NCBI GenBank assembly: GCA_020848745.1
Contig: JADLHM010000089.1
Span: 36,031 to 100,030 of the forward strand
Direction of reading: 5' to 3'
DNA length: 64,000 bases
Source of the DNA: Deltaproteobacteria bacterium
GTDB taxonomy: Bacteria > Desulfobacterota > Binatia > UTPRO1
How positions within the stretch are numbered: the first letter of the stretch is position 1; every line of letters begins with the position of its first letter. A model generated the notes under the pieces. That model made no database searches, was not told the DNA's origin, and saw nothing but the letters and a program-made list of their open reading frames with translations. Shown one piece after another: positions 10,393-19,532 of this stretch. Position numbers and translations under genes: made by a program.

Positions 10393-12963
10393 ATGCGCTT
10401 CGCGCCGTTCGTCGCGCTCGCCCTGTGCGTCGTGGGCGCCGCCGCCCCTCCCGCCGGCGCCGGCGTCACCGTGAAAGCGACGTTCGACCGCGCCCGGGTC
10501 GGGGTCGGCGAGGAGGCCGACCTCGGCGTCGAGGTGCAGGGCGTACAGAGCAGCGGCGTCCCCGAGATCGTCAACGCGGGCGGCGCCAAGGTCGGCTACC
10601 GCGGGCCGTCGTCACGCGTCAGCTTCGTGAACGGCGCGATATCGGCCTCGGTCACCCACCACTTCTCGGTGAGCGCGCCGAATCCCGGCAAGGTGACGCT
10701 CGGACCGATCACGGTCGCCGTCGGCGGCACGCGCTACGACGCCGGCAGCGTGACGCTGGAGGTGGTGGCGGGGACGCCCGGCGCCGGCGGCGCCGACAAC
10801 CCGGCGGGCAACCAGCTCCGGCTCGAGCTCTCGGCGCCGCGCACGACCGTCTATGTGCACGAGCGGCTGCCGATCCGCGTCAAGCTCCTGGTCGGCCAGG
10901 TGCGCGTCACCGACGTCCAGTACCCGACCGTCCCCGGCGACGGCTTCGCCGTCGACAAGCTCTCCGAGCCCGACCAACGCCAGGAGCAGACGCCCGACGG
11001 CACCTTCCAGGTGCTCGACTTCGCGACCGTGCTGACCCCGCTCCGGAGCGGCACGTTGACGGTCGGCCCGGCCGAGATGGGCCTCACCATGGTCGTGCGC
11101 GGGCGCGGCGCGGGACGCGGCTTCGACCGCTTCTTCAACGATCCCTTCTTCGGCGGCGAACAGCGTCGCCTCGAAGCGACGTCGGATCCGCTGACATTGA
11201 CGGTCCTCCCGCTCCCCGACGCCGGCAAGCCCGCCGACTTCTCGGGCGCGGTCGGCACGTTCGACTTCGAGGTGAAGGCGGCGCCGCTCGAGGTCGCGGC
11301 GGGCGACCCCGTCACGGTGACCCTCACGATGCGCGGGACCGGGAGCCTCGAGAACGTCACGCCGCCGGCGATCGCCGCGGGCGACGCGCTCCGCGTCTAC
11401 CCGCCGCAGCAGACGAGCACGGGCTCAGAGCCCGCCGCCGTCGCGAACGTCCAGGAGCGCGTCTTCGAGCAGGTCGTCATTCCCGAGCGCGCCGGCGCCC
11501 TGGAGCTGCCGACGCTCCGCTTCAGCTACTTCGACCCGACCGCCGGCGCGTACCGGACCGCCACCCACGCGCCGATCCCGCTGCGCGTCGCGCCGCGCGC
11601 CGCCGGGAGCGCCCCGTCGCACGTCGTCGGCGCCGCGCCCGCCGCGCCCGCGCCGAAGCCCGAGACGCTCGGCCACGACCTCGTCTTCATCAAGGACACG
11701 CCCGGACGGCTGCGGCCGATCGGCGCGCGCCTCTACCGGAACGCCGTGTTCTGGCTCGTGCAGGCGGCAGCGTTCGCGGCGTGGATCGGCGTCGTGGCGT
11801 TCGACCGGCGGCGCCGGCGCCTCCGCGGCGACGCCGGGTACGCGCGCTTCACGCGCGCGGGCCGTGAGGCGCGCCGCGCGCTCGAGGCCGCGAAGTACGC
11901 GCTCCGTCCCGGGAACCAGACCTCGTTCTACGATGCCGTCGCGGCCGCCCTCACCGACTACCTCTCGGCCAAGCTGCAGCTCGCGCCGGGCGCGGTCGAG
12001 CCGGACACGGTCGCGGCGCACCTCGCGAGCCGCGGCGTCGGCGCCGACGTCACCCAACTCGCCCGCGACCTCCTCGCCCATTGCGAGCAGGTCCGCTTCG
12101 CGCCCGGCGCGGCCGGCGACGAGGACATGCGGCGGACGCTCGCCCGCGCCGACGCGATCGTCCGCGCCCTCGAGCGCGAGCGCCGCCTCGGCCCGCCGCT
12201 CGCGGCGATGCTCGCCGCGGGACTGCTCGCCGGCATCGTCGCGGCGGGCGTCGCCGGCGCGGCCGACCCGGCGAGCGAAACGCCGCAGGCGTTCTTCTCC
12301 CGCGGCAACACGCTCTACGGCGACGAGAAGTATCCCGAGGCGGTCGCTGCCTACGAGAAGGTGCTGGCGGCGGGCGTCGAGAGCGGCAACCTCCACTTCA
12401 ACCTCGGCAACGCCTGGTTCAAGACGGGCGACATCGGCCACGCGGTGCTCGCCTACGAGCGGGCGCGCCGCCTCGCCCCGCGCGATCCCGATCTGCGCGC
12501 GAATCTCGGCTACGCGCGCGGGAAGACCGGCGACGGCGACCCGACGCCGCTCTGGGCGCGCCTCGCCTTCCCGCTCGCGGCGCGCGCCTCGAGCGACGAG
12601 CTCGTCGCGGGCGCGGGCGCGTGCTTCCTCCTGCTCATGGCCGCGCTCTCGGCCGCCCGCCTCCTGCCGAACGCCGCGCGCGCCGGCCGCGCCGCAGCGC
12701 TCGCCGCCGGCATCGGGCTCGCGGTCACGGGCACGGCCGCCGCCTATCGCATCGCGACCGTCGACGCGCCGACCTTCGCGGTCGTCGTCGCCGCGACCGA
12801 CACCGACGTCCGCTTCGAGCCCTCGGCGAACGGGACGGCGCATTTCACGTCCAAGCCGGGCGCCGTGCTGCGCGTGCTCGTCGAGCGCGAGGGCTGGGCG
12901 CAAGTCGCGCGCCCCGACGGCAAACGCGGCTGGATCGCCCGCGACGCCATCGCCGAGCTCTGA
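10393..12963 (+). CDS. Fused BatD-BatE protein with C-terminal SH3 domain
   Basis: An 856-residue protein. Residues 1-25 are a signal peptide. Residues ~25-400 form the beta-sandwich repeats of BatD (VKATFDRARVGVGEEADLGVEV; LSAPRTTVYVHERLPIRVKLL), and a membrane helix follows at ~450-470. A helical cytoplasmic part (GNQTSFYDAVAAALTDYLSAKL) comes next and then a second hydrophobic segment at ~600. A TPR pair (FFSRGNTLYGDEKYPEAVAAY; LHFNLGNAWFKTGDIGHAVLAY), two more membrane helices and a bacterial SH3 domain (TDTDVRFEPSANG to GWIARDAIAEL) form a BatE-like second half. BatD and BatE are usually separate genes; here one frame encodes both. It is last in the operon. Confidence 0.85.
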   Translation: MRFAPFVALALCVVGAAAPPAGAGVTVKATFDRARVGVGEEADLGVEVQGVQSSGVPEIVNAGGAKVGYRGPSSRVSFVNGAISASVTHHFSVSAPNPGKVTLGPITVAVGGTRYDAGSVTLEVVAGTPGAGGADNPAGNQLRLELSAPRTTVYVHERLPIRVKLLVGQVRVTDVQYPTVPGDGFAVDKLSEPDQRQEQTPDGTFQVLDFATVLTPLRSGTLTVGPAEMGLTMVVRGRGAGRGFDRFFNDPFFGGEQRRLEATSDPLTLTVLPLPDAGKPADFSGAVGTFDFEVKAAPLEVAAGDPVTVTLTMRGTGSLENVTPPAIAAGDALRVYPPQQTSTGSEPAAVANVQERVFEQVVIPERAGALELPTLRFSYFDPTAGAYRTATHAPIPLRVAPRAAGSAPSHVVGAAPAAPAPKPETLGHDLVFIKDTPGRLRPIGARLYRNAVFWLVQAAAFAAWIGVVAFDRRRRRLRGDAGYARFTRAGREARRALEAAKYALRPGNQTSFYDAVAAALTDYLSAKLQLAPGAVEPDTVAAHLASRGVGADVTQLARDLLAHCEQVRFAPGAAGDEDMRRTLARADAIVRALERERRLGPPLAAMLAAGLLAGIVAAGVAGAADPASETPQAFFSRGNTLYGDEKYPEAVAAYEKVLAAGVESGNLHFNLGNAWFKTGDIGHAVLAYERARRLAPRDPDLRANLGYARGKTGDGDPTPLWARLAFPLAARASSDELVAGAGACFLLLMAALSAARLLPNAARAGRAAALAAGIGLAVTGTAAAYRIATVDAPTFAVVVAATDTDVRFEPSANGTAHFTSKPGAVLRVLVEREGWAQVARPDGKRGWIARDAIAEL

Positions 12964-12970
12964 GTCGCCC

Positions 12971-13016
12971 GCCGGCGCGTCGCCACGGCGTCCACCGGGG
13001 AAGCTCCCGCGCCGGC
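12971..13016. terminator. Inverted repeat between converging genes
   Basis: GCCGGCGCG (12971-12979) and CGCGCCGGC (13008-13016) can pair as a 9-base GC stem with a 28-base loop. It fills the 58 bases between two genes that converge, so a bidirectional terminator is plausible. There is no T-run. Confidence 0.3.
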
Positions 13017-13021
13017 CGCGC

Positions 13022-14095
13022 TCAACGGTCGGCGCCCTCGTGCACGATCTCCCACGCGAGCTGGGCGAGGAGCTGACAGATCGCGCCGTACATCATCGCC
13101 TGCTCCGAGCTCGCGTTGCCGTCGAGGCCGCGCTTGTAGACGCCCTGCGCGATCGACGCGAGGCGGAAGAGCGCGAACGCGAGATAGAAGCTCCAGTGCT
13201 GGACGTCGGGGCGGCCCATGCGGCGGCAGTAGTCGGCGACGTACTCCTCTTCGGTCGGGAGGCCGAGCGCGGCGAGATCGACGCCGGCGAGCGTGCCCTG
13301 GGTCGGGCTGTTCATGTGGTAGAGGAGGCAATTGTAGGCGAGGTCGGCGAGCGGGTGGCCGAGCGTCGAGAGCTCCCAGTCGAGCATCGCGAGCATGCGC
13401 GGCTCGGTCGGGTGGTAGATCGAGTTCTCGAGCCGGAAGTCGCCGTGGACGATGCAGGTCTCGTCGCCCGGGGGGATGTGCGTCGGCAGCCACGCGATGA
13501 GGTTCCGCATGGCTTCCACATCGTCGGTCCGCGCCGCCTCGTACTGCTTGGTCCAGCGCCCGATCTGGCGCTCGAAGTAGTTGCCGGGCTTTCCGAAGTC
13601 TCCGAGGCCGACGGCCTCGTAGTCGACGCGATGGAGCCGGGCCATGACGTCGTTCATCTCGTCGTAGATCGCGCTGCGCTCCTCGGGTGTACAGCCGGGC
13701 AACTGGGGATCTCGGAAGATGCGGCCCTCGACGCAGTCCATCACGTAGAAGGCGCTGCCGATGACGGCGTCGTCGGTGCAGAGCGCGTACACCCGCGCGA
13801 CCGGAACGTCGGTCGACGCGAGCGCGTGGATCACCCGGTACTCGCGGTCGACCTGGTGCGCGGAGGCGAGGAGCTTCCCGGGCGGCTTCTTGCGCATGAC
13901 GTAGCGTCCGCTCGCGGCGGCGAGGAGGAAGGTCGGGTTCGACTGCCCGCCCGTGAACTGGCGCACCGACAGCTGGCCGCGAAACCCTGCGACGTGCGTG
14001 CGCATGTAGTCTTCGAGCGCGCCGACGTCGAAGCGATGCGCCGCACGCACCTCGCCGGTCTCGTGTCGGAGGCTCTCGCCGGCGCCTTCGGCCAT
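13022..14095 (-). CDS. Phosphotransferase-family protein (APH fold, acyl-CoA-dehydrogenase associated)
   Basis: 357 residues of the aminoglycoside-phosphotransferase/choline-kinase fold. It contains a nucleotide-binding Lys region (YVMRKKPPGKLL), the Brenner motif VHGDFRLENSIYHP (HGDxxxxN) and the metal-binding MLDWELSTLGHPLADLAY (DWE). This exact subgroup is the one fused to acyl-CoA dehydrogenase in ACAD10/11 of animals and found with fatty acid degradation genes in bacteria. There it phosphorylates hydroxy-acyl groups (4-hydroxyacyl-CoA in ACAD10/11). Two acyl-CoA dehydrogenases occur at the far end of this window, but not next to it. It is a single gene facing the Bat operon. Confidence 0.88.
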   Translation of the reverse strand: MAEGAGESLRHETGEVRAAHRFDVGALEDYMRTHVAGFRGQLSVRQFTGGQSNPTFLLAAASGRYVMRKKPPGKLLASAHQVDREYRVIHALASTDVPVARVYALCTDDAVIGSAFYVMDCVEGRIFRDPQLPGCTPEERSAIYDEMNDVMARLHRVDYEAVGLGDFGKPGNYFERQIGRWTKQYEAARTDDVEAMRNLIAWLPTHIPPGDETCIVHGDFRLENSIYHPTEPRMLAMLDWELSTLGHPLADLAYNCLLYHMNSPTQGTLAGVDLAALGLPTEEEYVADYCRRMGRPDVQHWSFYLAFALFRLASIAQGVYKRGLDGNASSEQAMMYGAICQLLAQLAWEIVHEGADR

Positions 14096-14358
14096 GAGGA
14101 AGTCGGTACCAGCCGCCCCCCGGGGCTTTCAAGCGTCGCGCACAGCGTCCGGAGGGCAAGTGACGGCCCGGGCTGACAAAGCGCGGCGCCGCCGGAGGGC
14201 CGACCGGCGCCACGCGTCCGCCGTCCGTCATCGGCGTGACGCCCGAGCGGCCGCCGGAGCCTAGCGGGCACGCGCGGGCGGGCGGCACGAGCGTTGCTGC
14301 CGAGGAACGTGTGGCGAGGACACGGACCCCCTTCGACCGCGGTGCGAGCCGCACGGAC

Positions 14359-15351
14359 ATGCGACCTCAGATCGCATCCGGCGCGCCGCCGCGCGTCACC
14401 GCCCTCCTCGCCGCGGCCTGCGCCGCCGTCGTCACGGCGGGCGCCGCCCCGGCGGCGATCGTCGGCGGCGGCGGCAGCGCGAAAAGCGACTGCCTCGCCG
14501 TCTTCGACGCTCCCGCCAACGAGCCGGCGCGTCGACCGCGCACCGTCCGCTGCGCCGACGGCGATCCGTGCGACGCCGACGGGCTCGTGAACGGGAGCTG
14601 CGAGTTTCCGATCTCCGTGTGCGCCAACAGCACCGCGGACGCGCGCTGCGTATCGCCGGGCGTGACCCGGGTCACGGTCGCGCACTCCGTCGACGACGGC
14701 ACGCCCGGCTTCGATCCCGAGATGCAGGCGGTCGCGACGCGCCTCGGCTTCGTGCTCGAGCTCCCCGAAGCGCGCGCCGACCGCTGCGGCGCGCCGACCG
14801 CCGTCCACGTCGCGGTCGACGGCCCGCGCAAGAACGACCGCTGCCGAAAGGGCGTGAAGACGATCCGCCTGACGGCGCTCTCGATGCCGATCGCCGGCCG
14901 CGCCCGCGCCGACGTCGATCGCCTGAAGATGATCTGCGAGCCGTCGCCCGCCGGGTGCGACGCGCGCGCGTTCTTCACCTCGACCTTCGACCGCATCCAG
15001 ACGCAGATTCTCGACCGCTCCTGCGCGGTCGGCGGCTGCCACGACTCGCAGAGCACCCGGGCGGACCTGCTGCTCGAGCGCGGCGCCGCCTACGACAACC
15101 TCGTCGGCAGGACGCCGACGAACGCCGATGCGGCGGCCGCCGGCTGGCGCCGCGTCACGATGCTCGACGCGACGCACGGCGACCCCGCGACGAGCTATGC
15201 CTTCCACAAGGTCACCGGAGACCTGCCGCCCGGCTTCGGGGAGCGCATGCCGCTCCACCGCGCCAGGCTCGACGAGACGCTCGTCGACGTGATCCGCCGC
15301 TGGATCGAGGCGGGCGCGCCCGTCGAGGGCTGGGTACCCGGGACCGACTGA
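14359..15351 (+). CDS. Secreted protein with a cytochrome-like C-terminal domain
   Basis: 330 residues. A signal peptide (ALLAAACAAVVTAGAAPAA) leads to a Cys-containing middle region with paired Cys (CADGDPCDADG; CRKGV). The C-terminal ~130 residues look like the planctomycete-type cytochrome domain: TFDRIQTQILDRSCAVGGCH, ... LVG..., ...SYAFHKVTGDLP... and WIEAGAP. The haem-binding motif is not a plain CxxCH but C-x4-CH (CAVGGCH), so haem attachment is doubtful. It is followed closely by DUF1800 and DUF1501 genes, a common trio in Myxococcota-like and planctomycete genomes. The trio is probably exported and acts together. The start ATG precedes the signal peptide; upstream sequence in frame is not protein-like. 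Confidence 0.7.
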   Translation: MRPQIASGAPPRVTALLAAACAAVVTAGAAPAAIVGGGGSAKSDCLAVFDAPANEPARRPRTVRCADGDPCDADGLVNGSCEFPISVCANSTADARCVSPGVTRVTVAHSVDDGTPGFDPEMQAVATRLGFVLELPEARADRCGAPTAVHVAVDGPRKNDRCRKGVKTIRLTALSMPIAGRARADVDRLKMICEPSPAGCDARAFFTSTFDRIQTQILDRSCAVGGCHDSQSTRADLLLERGAAYDNLVGRTPTNADAAAAGWRRVTMLDATHGDPATSYAFHKVTGDLPPGFGERMPLHRARLDETLVDVIRRWIEAGAPVEGWVPGTD

Positions 15352-15372
15352 CGCCGCCGGAGGGATCGACCG

Positions 15373-16848
15373 ATGGGCAACGCCAGCAGCATCCTCACCG
15401 AAGCCGAAACGCGCCACCTCATGCGCCGCGCCGGGTTCGGCGCACCGCCGAAGGATGTCGCCAAGCTCGTGAAGCGCGGCCTCACGCGCGGAGAGCTCGT
15501 CGACAAGCTCCTCAAGTTCCAGGCGAAGCCGATCAAGGTCGGCAAGAAGGACGACCTGGACGACGTCTACGACCGCTGGCTCGAGCTCATGCTCAAGACG
15601 AAGACGCCGCTCCTCGAGAAGCTCGTGCTCTTCTGGCACGACCACTTCGCGACCGCGAACGCCAAGGTGCAGAGCACGGAGCGGATGGCGCGGCAAAACG
15701 CCCTCCTGCGCGCGATGGCGAAAGGGAGCTTCCGCCAGTTCCTGAAGAGCATCAGCAGGGACCCGGCGATGCTGGACTTCCTCGACACGCTGCGGAACCG
15801 CCCGAAGACACCGAACGAGAACTACGCGCGCGAGCTCCTCGAGCTCTTCTCGCTCGGCGTTTTCGACGAGGCCGGCCAGCCGAACTACGCGCAGGAGGAC
15901 ATCGTCCAGATCGCGCGCGCGTTCACCGGCTGGCGCCTCGACGACGACGGCAATCCGGTGTTCCGCGAAGACCGCCACGACTACAATGCCGACTACCCGG
16001 AGCGCGGCCCGAAGGTCATCTTCACCACCTACGGCGGGTTCGGCGCGGGCGGCGTGGACTTCGCCGCCGCGGGCGAGGGCGCGGGCGAGATCGACCGCGT
16101 GATCGACGCGCTGCTGAGCCACCGCGACAGCGAGGGTCAGAGCACCGTCGGCCGCCGCATGACGCGCCGCCTCTTCGAGTATTTCGCGTGGAGCGCGCCC
16201 TCGACCGCGCTCGTCGACGCGTTGCTGTCGATGTCGGGCTTCGCGACGACCTGGGACGTCGGGGTGCTCGTCAAGACGATCCTCACCCACGACGCGTTCT
16301 ACGAGACCGCCCTGCCGCTGCACGCCGGCGGCACCAAGAAGTCGGTGAAGTGGCCCATCGACTACGTCGTCAGCACGCTCCGGCTCCTCAAGGTCGTGCC
16401 GAAGCGCCGCAAGTACGTCGGACTCGCGCTCGAGGACAGCGACTCGCTGCGCGGCCACCTCGACGACATGGGGCAGCGTCTCTTCGACCCGCCGAGCGTC
16501 TTCGGCTGGGACTGGGAGGCCGCGTGGATCAGCAGCGCGACGCTCCTCGCGCGTTTCCGGTTCATGCGCGATCTCGCCGCGACGCGCGTCAAGGGCAAGC
16601 GGGGATTCCATCCCGAGAAGCTGATGCCCATGGACCTGCAGGCTCCCGGCGCGATCCTCGACGCGGCGAGCGCGCTCCTCGGCCTCACGGACCAGCTGAG
16701 TCCCGACGAGCGGACCGCGCTGATCGACTACCTGAGCGACGGCGGCACCGTCTCCGCCTTGAACTTGAACGATCTCGACACTCGCGGCCGCAAGCTGCAC
16801 GGGCTCTTCGCGCTCCTGTTGCAGTCGCCGGCCCACCAACTTCACTAG
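15373..16848 (+). CDS. DUF1800 family protein
   Basis: 491 residues matching DUF1800: the N-terminal EAETRHLMRRAGFGAPP, LLEKLVLFWHDHFATANAKV, MLDFLDTLRNRPKTPNENYARELLELFSLGV and VQIARAFTGW. PPSVFGWDWEAAWISSATLL appears near the end. No signal peptide is visible, though partners are exported by Tat. The biochemical role of DUF1800 is unknown; it nearly always pairs with DUF1501, which starts 12 bases after its stop. The pair has been linked to cell-surface or sulfatase-like functions by context only. Confidence 0.9.
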   Translation: MGNASSILTEAETRHLMRRAGFGAPPKDVAKLVKRGLTRGELVDKLLKFQAKPIKVGKKDDLDDVYDRWLELMLKTKTPLLEKLVLFWHDHFATANAKVQSTERMARQNALLRAMAKGSFRQFLKSISRDPAMLDFLDTLRNRPKTPNENYARELLELFSLGVFDEAGQPNYAQEDIVQIARAFTGWRLDDDGNPVFREDRHDYNADYPERGPKVIFTTYGGFGAGGVDFAAAGEGAGEIDRVIDALLSHRDSEGQSTVGRRMTRRLFEYFAWSAPSTALVDALLSMSGFATTWDVGVLVKTILTHDAFYETALPLHAGGTKKSVKWPIDYVVSTLRLLKVVPKRRKYVGLALEDSDSLRGHLDDMGQRLFDPPSVFGWDWEAAWISSATLLARFRFMRDLAATRVKGKRGFHPEKLMPMDLQAPGAILDAASALLGLTDQLSPDERTALIDYLSDGGTVSALNLNDLDTRGRKLHGLFALLLQSPAHQLH

Positions 16849-16860
16849 AGGACCCGACCC

Positions 16861-18276
16861 ATGGCGATCTCACGACGCAGCTTCCTCAAGGGCAGCGGCC
16901 TGGCCGCGGCGAGCTCGCTCGTCGCGCCGGCGCTGCTCGGCAACCCGTTCGTGCGCAAAGCCTTCGCCGACACGATCGGCGACCGCTACTTCGTCTCCAT
17001 CTTCCTCGACGGCGGAAACGACGGCTTCAACACCGTGATCCCGGTGAACGACGGCGGCGCGACGTTGCGCGCCGCCTACGACGCCGCGCGCGCGACCGGC
17101 ACCGACGGCATCAACATCGGCGCGGCCGCGCTCGGCGCGACGCTGATCGGCACCGACCCCGGGAGCGGCGCCCAGCTCGCGCTCCATCCCGCGCTCGCCG
17201 GGCTCAAGCAGCTCTACGACCTCGGCAAGGTCGCGGTCATCCAGGGCTGCGGCTACCCGCGCCCGAACCTGTCGCACGAGGAGTCGCGGCTCGCCTTCGC
17301 GGCCGGCACGCCGCCCGGGCTCAGCACGGGCACGGGGTGGCTCGGACGCTATCTGGCCGCCAACTACGGCGGCAGCGACATCCCGGGCCTCTGCCTGCGG
17401 TCCGAGGTCGCGGGAGAGTTCCGGCAGACCGCGACGAGCGTGCTCGCCGCGCGCCGCCTCCGCTGGCTGCGCTTCCCCTACGACGACGACTACGGCGACG
17501 ACGTCACGCGGAAGCGCGCCGCCTTCAACGCGCTCTACCAGGGCGCCTCGGCGCAGGCGCTCCCGATCGCCGAGTACCTCGGCACGAGCGGGGTCGCGAC
17601 CCTGCTCGCGACCGAGAGCTATGCCGGCCTGCACGACCTCTACCAGACGGATCGCGCCGCGTTCGACGAGGCGTACGACGCGCTCGACCAGGGCCTGGCG
17701 TACAACCTGCGCGAGGCCGCGAAGGTCGTCCACGGCATCGCGAGCGGCGTCCCGAACGTCCAGGCGCGCCTCATGCAGTGCGCGACCGGCGGCTACGACA
17801 CCCACTCCGACCAGGGGAGCACGACCTCGGACGGCCATCACTGGCAGCTCCTCGCCGAGGTCGGCGACTCCCTGAAGCTCTTCTACGACGACTGCGCCGA
17901 CATGGGCGTCGCCGACAAGATGGTCGTGCTGGTCTGGAGCGAGTTCGGCCGGCGGGTGCCGCAGAACGACGGCGGCACCGACCACGGCACGCAGTACCCG
18001 ATGTTCGTGCTCGGCGGCGCCGTGCAGGGCGGCGTCTACGGCAACCACCCCAACATCAACGAGAGCGCGCTTTCCGATGACGGCAACACCGTATACTCGC
18101 AAGCGGCCGCCGACCCGTTCCGCTCGACCGACATGCGCGACGTGTACGGCACGATCCTGAAGCACTGGCTCGGCATGCCGCACGGGACGATCCTCTCGAA
18201 CGTCCTCACGCTCGACGGCGGCGACCCCGCGGAGCGCTGGACCGAGGAGAACTTCGACATGGGATTCCTCGTGTGA
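16861..18276 (+). CDS. DUF1501 family protein, Tat-exported
   Basis: 471 residues. The N-terminus SRRSFLKGSGLAAASSLVAP is a twin-arginine signal (RRSFLKG). The body matches DUF1501, a relative of the alkaline phosphatase/sulfatase superfamily: FVSIFLDGGNDGFNTVIPV, LHPALAGLKQLYDLGKVAVIQG, FATGGYDTHSDQ-like segment (CATGGYDTHSDQGS), VVLVWSEFGRR and DHGTQYPMFVLGG. Export by Tat implies a folded, probably metal-bearing protein outside the membrane. It follows DUF1800 by 12 bases and overlaps the next small gene by 4 bases. Confidence 0.92.
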   Translation: MAISRRSFLKGSGLAAASSLVAPALLGNPFVRKAFADTIGDRYFVSIFLDGGNDGFNTVIPVNDGGATLRAAYDAARATGTDGINIGAAALGATLIGTDPGSGAQLALHPALAGLKQLYDLGKVAVIQGCGYPRPNLSHEESRLAFAAGTPPGLSTGTGWLGRYLAANYGGSDIPGLCLRSEVAGEFRQTATSVLAARRLRWLRFPYDDDYGDDVTRKRAAFNALYQGASAQALPIAEYLGTSGVATLLATESYAGLHDLYQTDRAAFDEAYDALDQGLAYNLREAAKVVHGIASGVPNVQARLMQCATGGYDTHSDQGSTTSDGHHWQLLAEVGDSLKLFYDDCADMGVADKMVVLVWSEFGRRVPQNDGGTDHGTQYPMFVLGGAVQGGVYGNHPNINESALSDDGNTVYSQAAADPFRSTDMRDVYGTILKHWLGMPHGTILSNVLTLDGGDPAERWTEENFDMGFLV

Positions 18277-18503
18277 AGCCCGTCGGCCGCCGTCGGAGCT
18301 CCGCCGGGGACGCCGCCACCGCCGCCGCTCTCGCTACCTGGCCCGGCGGCCGTCCCGGCGTCTTGCGGCTCCTCGAATGCCGCCTCCTGCACCGCGCCGA
18401 CTGGCAGTACCTCGGCACGCGCGACGATCGGGCCATCGCGCCCTGGCCGCTCGACAGCTACCGTTGCGACCGCTGCACGCGGACGTGGGAGGTCGCGAGC
18501 TAG
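18273..18503 (+). CDS. Small unknown protein with C-terminal CxxC
   Basis: 76 residues starting with GTG that overlaps the DUF1501 stop. The second half is protein-like (LLECRLLHRADWQYLGTRDD, then YRCDRCTRTWEV); the CDRC with an upstream Cys suggests half of a zinc ribbon. I do not recognise a family. Overlap coupling with the preceding gene supports it being translated. Confidence 0.45.
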   Translation: MKPVGRRRSSAGDAATAAALATWPGGRPGVLRLLECRLLHRADWQYLGTRDDRAIAPWPLDSYRCDRCTRTWEVAS

Positions 18504-18516
18504 CCGAGCGCGCGCG

Positions 18517-19398
18517 TCAGTCGAGCAACGTCACGGAATCGCCGCGCCCCACGGTGCCGGGCGTCTCGACGCTCGCGTAGACCCCGAGCAGCCCACCCGT
18601 CTCCTGCACGAGCGCCCGCATGACGCCCGGATCCTTCGGCAGGTCGCCGAAGCCGTGGGTCGTCATGACGCAGCGCGGGCACGCCGCGAGGAGCTGGAGG
18701 ACGGCGTCGCCGACGCTGAGGCGCCGCCCGGCCCAGGCCGCCTCGGGGAAGCCGTCGCCGGCCGCGGCCTCGTCGGTCGCGATCAGGAGGTTCGGACGGA
18801 AGCGGCGGACGTCGAAGCGCGACGCCGGCCGACGGCTCGCCATCGTCCCGAGCGAGCCCGTCGTCACGACCAGCAGGGGAAACGCGTCGAAGTACGTGCC
18901 GAGGGGCGACTCGTACTCGAAGAGCTCGGGCGGGAACACGGTCAGGTCGGGGAGGGGCTCGCCCTCGGCGCGGCCGAAGACCGCGCGCATCTCCTGCTCG
19001 AAATCGGCGTGCGTGGGCGCGCCGCGCCGGTAGTGGTCGAGCGCGTCGGCGGGCAGGAGCGGCCAGAGGCTCACGCGGTGGTCGAGCGCCCGCGAGAGCC
19101 GTTCGTTCACGTCGGCGTCGCCGGTGCGGCACGTGGTGCCGTCCGGGAACGTGATGACGGCGGGGCTCGATCCCTCGGCGGGCGGCGGCTCGGGATAGGC
19201 CGCCGCGAGCCGCATGAGCCCCGGGATCTTCTTGGCGCCCCGGATGCCGCCGTTCACCTCGTCGCGCACCGCCCAGGCGCGATCGCCGGGAATTCCGCGC
19301 GCCCCGAGCGCCGTCGTCGCCAGCTGCTCGCCGCCCATGCTCTTCACCGGGTAGCGCCGGATGTCCTCGATCCGCCCGACCGTCGTGCCGTTCGCCAT
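18517..19398 (-). CDS. MOSC-domain protein
   Basis: 293 residues. The N-terminal MOSC beta-barrel (GRIEDIRRYPVKSMGGEQL, then GARGIPGDRAWAVRD) and the C-terminal MOSC domain (FRPNLLIATDEAA; LLAACPRCVMTTHGFGDLP) are both present. The Cys in ACPRCVMTT is the conserved residue that contacts the molybdenum cofactor in MOSC enzymes such as mARC/YcbX. It would act in Mo-cofactor sulfur transfer or N-hydroxylated compound reduction. I start at MANGTTVGR because homologous sequence begins there; the frame is open to 19542. It is convergent with the small gene upstream and divergent from the MMPL gene. Confidence 0.88.
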   Translation of the reverse strand: MANGTTVGRIEDIRRYPVKSMGGEQLATTALGARGIPGDRAWAVRDEVNGGIRGAKKIPGLMRLAAAYPEPPPAEGSSPAVITFPDGTTCRTGDADVNERLSRALDHRVSLWPLLPADALDHYRRGAPTHADFEQEMRAVFGRAEGEPLPDLTVFPPELFEYESPLGTYFDAFPLLVVTTGSLGTMASRRPASRFDVRRFRPNLLIATDEAAAGDGFPEAAWAGRRLSVGDAVLQLLAACPRCVMTTHGFGDLPKDPGVMRALVQETGGLLGVYASVETPGTVGRGDSVTLLD

Positions 19399-19515
19399 GG
19401 AGCGGTGCCGTAGCAGGAACGCGCGGGTGAATCGACACGCGCTTCGACCGTTCCCCTCGGCGCCCCGAGCCGTGCGATCCCGTTGGCGGGGGCCGTGCGC
19501 CCGGCGGGGCCATGT

Positions 19516-19523
19516 GCTACCTC
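19516..19523 (+). promoter_or_regulatory. Proposed extended -10 before the MMPL gene
   Basis: TGTGCTACC (TGCTACC core) lies 9 bases before the ATG at 19533. The same TGTGCTAnC word is found before the gene at 25864 and before the Phd gene at 46999. No good -35 is visible. Confidence 0.3.
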
Positions 19524-19532
19524 CCTCCCCCG

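Noticed and set aside
13831..16845. A 1004-codon open frame opposite the cytochrome-like and DUF1800 genes
   Set aside because: Same reason: antisense composition, with real genes on the other strand.
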